64,000 nucleotides of DNA from Candidatus Pacearchaeota archaeon. Its GTDB lineage: Archaea > Nanoarchaeota > Nanoarchaeia > Pacearchaeales > GW2011-AR1. A program made the position numbers and the translations under genes. Below the pieces are notes generated by a model, which saw nothing but the letters and a program-made list of their open reading frames with translations, was not told where the DNA came from and did not search any database. The stretch spans positions 248,001-312,000 of the forward strand of contig JALOBX010000001.1 in the NCBI GenBank assembly GCA_023228065.1, read 5' to 3'. This document shows, piece after piece, positions 59,061-64,000 of this stretch (within the stretch, counting starts at the first letter, position 1; each line of letters opens with the position of its first letter).

Positions 59061-59139
59061 ATTTTTTTAATAGTTCGGTGCAATCGTTCAAACTTTTCCA
59101 TTCAATACGAATTAAATCCTCAAACCTCTTTTTTTCCAT
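59020..59139 (-). CDS. Small protein at the head of the minus-strand operon
   Basis: 39 residues, MEKKRFEDLIRIEWKSLNDCTELLKKYGWDNK. Its ATG lies 25-26 bases after a TTTATAAA box on this strand (59161-59168), so a leaderless transcript is likely. It overlaps the next gene's start by 41 bases in another frame. Unknown function. Confidence 0.5.
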   Translation of the reverse strand: MEKKRFEDLIRIEWKSLNDCTELLKKYGWDNKKQNEKKK

Positions 59140-59160
59140 AAGAAGAGAATTAAATTTTCC

Positions 59161-59168
59161 TTTATAAA
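59161..59168 (-). promoter_or_regulatory. TATA box of the element's minus-strand operon
   Basis: TTTATAAA on the minus strand, 25-26 bases before the ATG at 59139, driving genes down to 55588. Confidence 0.55.
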
Positions 59169-59312
59169 ACTGAAAGTAATATTTTGACAATTTTTTGACA
59201 AAAGGGAAAATAATTAAAGAGAGATTTGTTTTTTATAAGGATTATTAAACAATCTTTAATATATTGTTAAAATTAAATAAAATGGTTAAGTCGAACACTA
59301 TTGTATGAGTTC

Positions 59313-59327
59313 CCCCATTCGCCCTTA
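59313..59327 (+). repeat. attR core
   Basis: CCCCATTCGCCCTTA, identical to 49067-49081. It is preceded by GAGTTC, as in the tRNA T arm, but the GATTCT between is missing, so only the last bases of the tRNA are duplicated. Confidence 0.85.
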
Positions 59328-59353
59328 GAATAAAGGAGGAAAAAATTGTTAAA

Positions 59354-59803
59354 ATGGGAATAATGAAAGAAGTAGAAAATAGTTTGAAAAGATGGCCTAT
59401 TTGGCTTGGAATCATTTTTTTATTTATTCCAGGATTAATATTTAAAATTCAAAGAGGATTAAATATATCTAACTACGGGGGGAGTTTAATTATAATTTTG
59501 TTAATGATATCCTTATATTATTCTTTCCCATTTATTTTGTTGGGCTTTTTTTATACTGTTGCAGCACGCAAGAAAGAACCTTCAAAATTTAATCAAACGG
59601 AATTACTTTTTATTACAACATTTGGAATCTTAGGGTATATAGGAATTAATCTTTTGTGGAATATTCTTAATTATATGGGAATTAAATTAAATTTTTGGTT
59701 TATTTATTTTCTTTTTATTTTCTTTGGGGTTATAGTGTTGAGATTAATGAGAAAATTAGCAATAATTTGGATTAAAAAAAGTAGGAAAAAGGAGATTAAA
59801 TGA
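59354..59803 (+). CDS. Four-helix membrane protein
   Basis: 149 residues, four predicted helices (about 15-32, 43-68, 84-105, 113-133) and a basic tail KKSRKKEIK. The start MGIMKEVEN has a GGAGG sequence about 18 bases before it. Its stop overlaps the phosphatase start by ATGA. First gene after the element; no family recognised. Confidence 0.6.
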   Translation: MGIMKEVENSLKRWPIWLGIIFLFIPGLIFKIQRGLNISNYGGSLIIILLMISLYYSFPFILLGFFYTVAARKKEPSKFNQTELLFITTFGILGYIGINLLWNILNYMGIKLNFWFIYFLFIFFGVIVLRLMRKLAIIWIKKSRKKEIK

Positions 59804-60219
59804 GAATATTATTTATCTGTAAATATAATGCATTCAGAAGCAGAATTGCTGAAGAATATCTTAAAAAGATAAACCAAAATCCAGATGTAGAAGTTATTAG
59901 TGAAGGATTAATAATGGATGGAAGAGCTGATGCAGAACAAGTAACAACTGCAAGAGAACTGCTTGACATAGATATTTCTCAAAGAGAACCAGAACCCTTA
60001 AATTTAGATGATTTAGAAGAAGCAGACAAGATTATTGTTGTTGCTGATGATATTCCAAAAATAATATTTAATTATAAAAAGAATTTGTTAATGAAAAAAA
60101 TAGAATTTTGGGGCATTAAAGATGAACAATTTCAGAATACCAAAAATATAAACAAGATTGTCTTAAAGATAAAAAAGAAAGTGGAAGAATTAAATAAAAA
60201 ACTGGAGAAAGGGAAATGA
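59800..60219 (+). CDS. Low-molecular-weight protein tyrosine phosphatase-like protein
   Basis: 139 residues. ILFICKYNAFRSRIAEEYL holds the C-x5-R-S catalytic loop (C7-x5-R13) at the N-terminus, as in LMW-PTP and the related arsenate reductases. The general acid Asp may lie in VADDIP near 88. It removes phosphate from a Tyr-phosphorylated protein or reduces arsenate; which one is unknown. Coupled to hisS by ATGA. Confidence 0.82.
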   Translation: MRILFICKYNAFRSRIAEEYLKKINQNPDVEVISEGLIMDGRADAEQVTTARELLDIDISQREPEPLNLDDLEEADKIIVVADDIPKIIFNYKKNLLMKKIEFWGIKDEQFQNTKNINKIVLKIKKKVEELNKKLEKGK

Positions 60220-61343
60220 ACACAGAATTAGTTAAGGGATTTAGAGATTATACTAGTGAAGAAGCCAGCAAGAGAGAAACAATAAGAAAAATTGTAGTTG
60301 AGAATTTTGAAAAATATGGCTTTGAGCCTTCTGAAACTCCTATTGTAGAATATGAAGAATTTGTCAAAGGAGATAATGAGAAAGACGAAGCTGTTTCTGA
60401 TATTTTTAAATTGCAGGATAAGGGAAAGAGAAAACTTGCCTTGAGATACGAAAGAACTTTTCAATTAAAGAGAATTATGAACAACAAAAAACTTCCTTAC
60501 AAAAGTTATCAGATTGGTGCTGTGTTTAGAGACGAACCTGTCAGTGGGAATAGAGTCAGGCAGTTTATGTCTTGTGACGTTGATATTATTGGAAGTTCTG
60601 TGAAAGATGATGCCGAAATTCTTTCTCTTGCAAAAAACATTCTTGATAAATTGAAAGTAAAATATACAATCTATGTTAATAACAGGAAACTAATAAATGA
60701 AGTTTTAGATGAATTGAAAGTTAAAAATAAAGCAGATGTAATGAGAGAAATTGACAAACTAGATAAGCTTCCTGAAAAAGAAGTTCAGCAAAATCTTAAA
60801 AAATATAACGCAGAAAAAGTTTTGAATATTTTTAAGAAAGAGGAAAAATATTTTGAGAAATACAAGGCTTATGAAGAAATTAAAGAATTGAAAAAATATT
60901 GCAGTTATTACAAAACTAAAATTGTGTTCTTGCCTTCTTTAATGAGGGGATTAGGTTATTATAATGGAACTATTTTTGAAATTAAATCGGATATCAGGGA
61001 AACAATTATTGGCGGTGGAAGTTTTACTTTTAACGGGATAAAATCTGTCGGGTTTGGAGTTAGTCTTGAAAGACTTTCTGCTGTTTCAAATATAAAATCA
61101 GAAAAAGAAAAAACATTAATCATCTCGCTGAATGAAGACAAAAAAGCAGTTGAAATTGCAAATAAGTTGAGAGATAAAGGGGAAAATGTTTCTATTTTCT
61201 ACGGAAAGCCGAGCAAAGCGTTGGAGTTTGCAAATTCATATAATTATAATAAAGTTATATTTGTTGGTGAGAAGGAAGTTAAGAGTGGGAAGTATAAGGT
61301 GAAGGATATGGGAAGTGGGAAAGAGACATTGGGAAAGATGTGA
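60216..61343 (+). CDS. hisS: Histidyl-tRNA synthetase
   Basis: 375 residues, somewhat shorter than the common 420. Class II core: motif 2 region YQIGAVFRDEPVSGNRVRQFMSCDVDIIG (about 97-125), histidine-binding GLGYYNGTIFEI (about 243-254) and motif 3 GVSLERLSAV (about 272-281). The C-terminal anticodon domain (TLIISLNEDKKAVEIANKLRDKGENV) is present. It charges tRNA-His, whose gene lies 10 kb upstream across the element, so before the insertion they were neighbours. Operon with the phosphatase and membrane protein. Confidence 0.95.
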   Translation: MNTELVKGFRDYTSEEASKRETIRKIVVENFEKYGFEPSETPIVEYEEFVKGDNEKDEAVSDIFKLQDKGKRKLALRYERTFQLKRIMNNKKLPYKSYQIGAVFRDEPVSGNRVRQFMSCDVDIIGSSVKDDAEILSLAKNILDKLKVKYTIYVNNRKLINEVLDELKVKNKADVMREIDKLDKLPEKEVQQNLKKYNAEKVLNIFKKEEKYFEKYKAYEEIKELKKYCSYYKTKIVFLPSLMRGLGYYNGTIFEIKSDIRETIIGGGSFTFNGIKSVGFGVSLERLSAVSNIKSEKEKTLIISLNEDKKAVEIANKLRDKGENVSIFYGKPSKALEFANSYNYNKVIFVGEKEVKSGKYKVKDMGSGKETLGKM

Positions 61344-61426
61344 AATCTTCTTCTAAATAAACAAATTTATAAACAATAAACCTTACTCCTTTTTATTCGA
61401 TTGTCATTTGGAAGTAAGAACATAAA

Positions 61427-63148
61427 ATGAATTTAGCTGATATAACCAAGAAAGCAGGAATTATTGCATTCTCCAGCATGCTCTCTGTCAATTTGCTGTT
61501 TGGTGCAATTGATTCTGACAAAAAGAAAGACAACCAAAAAACATATTCTATAATACAGGAAAATAATCAAAGAATAAAAGAACAGCAGTTAAAGTTTAAA
61601 GAAAAGATATGGAATTTATCACAGGAAAAATTTGACAAACCAGACTATTTTGATTTTAGATTCAAGCAATCCACTTTATATAAAAGACTCAAAATTGAAA
61701 AGGAAGGATTGGGAGCAACTGATGATGATATTGACTTCTCAAAAGAAATAATGCAGACTATCTGGAATAATATAAAAAAAGCGAGAGATAAAAGATTCAC
61801 AAAGCTTGAAGACAGAATCAAATCTTTCTCTGATTATACTGTTGAAGAATTTAATAATATTATATTAAAAACAACACATGACACTTTGGTAAATGAATAT
61901 GGTTGCACAGCAAAACTTGGAAGCAATTTAAGCAAGGGCCTTAAAAATAAAAAAAAGATTAGTTTAGACTGCTCTGGTGTTTCAACCTTTTATTATGCTT
62001 TAAATCAAATATATGACATCAAACCAATTAGTGTTTTCTTTGCTCCGATAAGCAATGTTTCGGTTAGTGTAAAATTAAAAAATAATCCCAAACATTATTT
62101 CTGGGAAGTAACACAGGGAATGCCCCAGACTATTTACGGATACCAGTATCTCTTTCATATGCCTCGTGTAGTAAATGAATCAATGGAGAAAAAAATTTAT
62201 TTTACTCCCCTAAATAAAATTCAGATAAATTCATATCTTCTTCATGATGTTGGAGTTGAATGGCTTGTTAAGAAAGCAGACCCTAAAAGGGAAGAAGAAG
62301 CAAGGGGGGTAAAGGGAACAGAATGGCTGCTTAAGGAAGGAAATCTTAAGGAAGCTGAAAAATGTTTTAGAAAAGCTCTTTTATCTCATCCAAATTCAAC
62401 ATTAGCTAATTTTCATATGGGTAGCTATCATTTCACATTATATAATAAATTTAAGAAAGCAGGAAAAAAGAATATAGCAGACATGCACAACAGCATAGCA
62501 AGAAATTATTACAAAAGAGTAATTGAACTGGACAGATATTATTGGCCTGCTTATAAGATGACAGAGAATCTTTTGAACAATAAAACCAAAGAAGAATATG
62601 AAAAATCTCTTGCAAAAAAACCTAACAAGCTGAAATATTACAAGGAAAAACTAGATGATATGGCAATTTTAAATAAATATTATAATGACAAAGCCATACC
62701 GCATATATTCAAAGCAGAAAGATTAAAGGATGAAATTAACAAGATAACTAAACAACCAAAAGAAAAAATTAACAAATTAGAAGTTATCCAAAAATATATT
62801 CAGGCATTGCATCATTATGAATCAGCTAGAATTTATTATAATAATAGAGCAAATTATTTTAGAACTATTCTTTTTGATAACAAACTTCATCTGGATTATG
62901 ATAACAATGAACCAAGATTATTAGAATGGAGCAAAAAGCCTGACTGGGCTATAAGAGATATAATGAAAAATCTTTACAATGTTGAATGTACTTATGATAA
63001 AATATTATCTCTTAAACAAATCATTGAAGGAAAAAATAAAATTACTGAAAAATTTTATGATAAAATGTCAGATTATTATACTAAAGAAAGATTAAAATGG
63101 AAAAAAGAATGGGATAAAAAGAATCCGGGAAAAATGATAAGAGGTTAA
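61427..63148 (+). CDS. Exported transglutaminase-like and TPR protein
   Basis: 573 residues. N-terminal signal-like helix (about 8-27). Residues 60-260 contain LDCSGVSTFYYALN with Cys182 and PKHYFWEVTQ with His223 and Glu227, the C/H/acid order of transglutaminase-like or NlpC-like cysteine enzymes. The C-terminal half has TPR-like helices (EWLLKEGNLKEAEKCFRKALLSHPNSTLANFHMGSYHF). A TATA box TTTATAAAC at 61365-61373 implies a leader of about 30 bases. Possibly acts on extracellular proteins or cell-wall peptides; substrate unknown. Confidence 0.65.
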   Translation: MNLADITKKAGIIAFSSMLSVNLLFGAIDSDKKKDNQKTYSIIQENNQRIKEQQLKFKEKIWNLSQEKFDKPDYFDFRFKQSTLYKRLKIEKEGLGATDDDIDFSKEIMQTIWNNIKKARDKRFTKLEDRIKSFSDYTVEEFNNIILKTTHDTLVNEYGCTAKLGSNLSKGLKNKKKISLDCSGVSTFYYALNQIYDIKPISVFFAPISNVSVSVKLKNNPKHYFWEVTQGMPQTIYGYQYLFHMPRVVNESMEKKIYFTPLNKIQINSYLLHDVGVEWLVKKADPKREEEARGVKGTEWLLKEGNLKEAEKCFRKALLSHPNSTLANFHMGSYHFTLYNKFKKAGKKNIADMHNSIARNYYKRVIELDRYYWPAYKMTENLLNNKTKEEYEKSLAKKPNKLKYYKEKLDDMAILNKYYNDKAIPHIFKAERLKDEINKITKQPKEKINKLEVIQKYIQALHHYESARIYYNNRANYFRTILFDNKLHLDYDNNEPRLLEWSKKPDWAIRDIMKNLYNVECTYDKILSLKQIIEGKNKITEKFYDKMSDYYTKERLKWKKEWDKKNPGKMIRG

Positions 63149-63816
63149 TTAAGTTTAATTTCCCTTCTCCAAGCATTCTCACCCTCATTTGTATCTTTGA
63201 AGGATTTAACTTTCAATTCTTTTTTGAATAATGGGCAATTGAGAACAAATGTTTCAAACTCACCGCCTTCGCCTGCTGCGTGAATTTTATATTCTTCTTT
63301 TAATTTTTTAACTTCTGTGACAAAGTCTTTGTTTATTGTTCTTCCGAGCCATGATTGATTTAATGGATAAGCGAAGACACCAATAATAATTATTTTGAAT
63401 TTAGCTTTTATTAATTCTTCCAAATAAGATATTTCATCTTTGTGCCAGAGAGGATTAAAACATTTTAGATTAAGTCTGTCACAAATTTCTTGAATTCTGC
63501 TTGCTTGATAGTCTGAATGAAGAGCTCCTGTAACAATTGTATCTATTTGATATTTATCTTTTACTTCTCTGATTATATTTCTTAAATCATTTAATTCCTC
63601 TTCTTTTATCCCTTCTGTTTCAGTTATTACCAACGGAAAATTCATAACTTCTGCCTGATATTTTGTCTGCTCAATGCTTGGTGTGTGGAACATATAACTT
63701 TCTTTATTCTTTGAGAAAACAGAAATCAAGCAAGTTAGTTCATATCCTGCTTGCTTTGCTAAATATGCTGCATAAGTTGAATCTTTTCCTCCTGAAAATA
63801 ATATAGCGGCTTTCAT
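63145..63816 (-). CDS. dph6: Diphthine-ammonia ligase-like ATP pyrophosphatase
   Basis: 223 residues from MKAAILFSGGKDST. PP-loop SGGKDSTYAAYLA at the start, VTGALHSDYQASRIQEICDRL in the middle and HAAGEGGEFETFVLNCPLF near 190 are the Dph6/COG2102 signature. Dph6 amidates diphthine to diphthamide on elongation factor 2. The frame extends 45 bases upstream, but MKAAILF is the family N-terminus. It converges with the TPR gene. Since dph2 at 4940 is truncated, this gene's substrate supply needs another source, or it acts on something else. Confidence 0.88.
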   Translation of the reverse strand: MKAAILFSGGKDSTYAAYLAKQAGYELTCLISVFSKNKESYMFHTPSIEQTKYQAEVMNFPLVITETEGIKEEELNDLRNIIREVKDKYQIDTIVTGALHSDYQASRIQEICDRLNLKCFNPLWHKDEISYLEELIKAKFKIIIIGVFAYPLNQSWLGRTINKDFVTEVKKLKEEYKIHAAGEGGEFETFVLNCPLFKKELKVKSFKDTNEGENAWRREIKLN

Positions 63817-63896
63817 AGAGAGAGGAAAAATTGGGAGTTTAAAAAATGTCTGCTGATACAAAAAACATTTAAAAATAGCAGGAAAATTAATATTAC

Positions 63897-64000
63897 ATGA
63901 GTAATGAATCTAGATTAGACCAAATTGCAGAAGAAAGAAGTTCTATCATGAATGATGCAGATAAGGATGATACAGATGCTAAGATTTTTGAAGACTTGGG
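63897..64000 (+). CDS. Start of a gene running off the window
   Basis: MSNESRLDQIAEERSSIMNDADKDD, open to the end. Acidic, helical start. A CATTTAAAAATAG box about 26-27 bases upstream suits a leaderless start. No family can be named from 34 residues. Confidence 0.5.
   Translation, partial: MSNESRLDQIAEERSSIMNDADKDDTDAKIFEDL

Larger units (their letters stand above)
49067..59327. mobile_element. Integrated element of about 10.25 kb in tRNA-His
   Basis: Bounded by the 15-base direct repeat CCCCATTCGCCCTTA at 49067-49081 (tRNA-His 3' end) and 59313-59327. The integrase gene begins 54 bases inside the left end, the usual orientation for archaeal tRNA integration. The plus-strand block (49135-55604) carries recombination, regulation and replication genes; the minus-strand block (55588-59139) carries small proteins, a membrane thioredoxin and an 860-residue protein. 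Content fits a provirus or an integrative plasmid. No recognisable capsid, terminase or conjugation gene was found, so the type is open. Confidence 0.88.

Noticed and set aside
61427..61480. tRNA-like or ncRNA leader before the TPR gene
   Set aside because: Only a short leader and TATA box are seen; no helix of significance.

Overview
The window is 64 kb of an AT-rich archaeal chromosome (by eye about 70% A+T). The information-processing genes are archaeal: aIF5B/aIF2-type infB, a group II chaperonin (thermosome), ribosomal proteins S10, L35Ae and L10e, and an archaeal-type GluRS. The coding is dense, TATA boxes sit 25-27 bases before the start codon (leaderless transcripts), and many lineage-specific membrane and secreted proteins are present. 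This fits a DPANN archaeon of the Pacearchaeota/Woesearchaeota kind. The lineage is an inference; no rRNA gene is present.

Layout. 1-4.7 kb: end of an FtsX-type permease, a surface protein, a membrane-anchored PD-(D/E)XK-like protein, infB and an MFS carrier. 4.7-10.7 kb: a structured RNA candidate, a truncated dph2, a P-loop kinase, a CcdA/thioredoxin pair, a PC4-like protein, tmk with a double-domain thyX, and rps10. 10.7-19.8 kb: a surface protein, serS, a phosphoribosyltransferase, a DEAD-box helicase, a permuted GTPase, small zinc proteins, a repeat-rich secreted protein and tRNA-Asp. 19.9-29.1 kb: an exported-protein region with four tandem proteins carrying calcium-loop-like repeats, a membrane-anchored lipase-like protein, a TSP1-like protein, a metzincin protease and tRNA-Tyr with a partly duplicated 3' end. 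29.1-48.9 kb: housekeeping genes (CBS protein, thermosome, EamA and Na/Ca carriers, tRNA-Gly, tRNA-Val, Trm11-like methyltransferase, L35Ae-L10e, a GluRS without its C-terminal domain, pilin, PAP2, U32 and Nudix) and several conserved unknowns, including two nucleotidyltransferase-helical fusion proteins.

The main accessory feature is an integrated element of about 10.25 kb (49,067-59,327) in the 3' end of tRNA-His. It is bounded by a 15-bp direct repeat. It carries a tyrosine integrase, a plus-strand operon (XRE regulator, replication ATPase, many tiny zinc-finger and ribbon-helix-helix-like proteins, a serine recombinase) and a minus-strand operon. The minus-strand operon holds small proteins, one with a canonical A AAA AAC -1 frameshift site, then a membrane thioredoxin paralogous to a host gene, and an 860-residue protein of unknown function. 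It looks like a provirus or integrative plasmid with no family I can name. After it the chromosome resumes with a three-gene operon (membrane protein, low-molecular-weight phosphatase, hisS), a transglutaminase-like/TPR protein and dph6.

Other points of interest: a repeat unit found right after serS and gltX, two or more structured RNA candidates with their own promoters, the truncated dph2 beside an intact dph6, and the internally duplicated ThyX.
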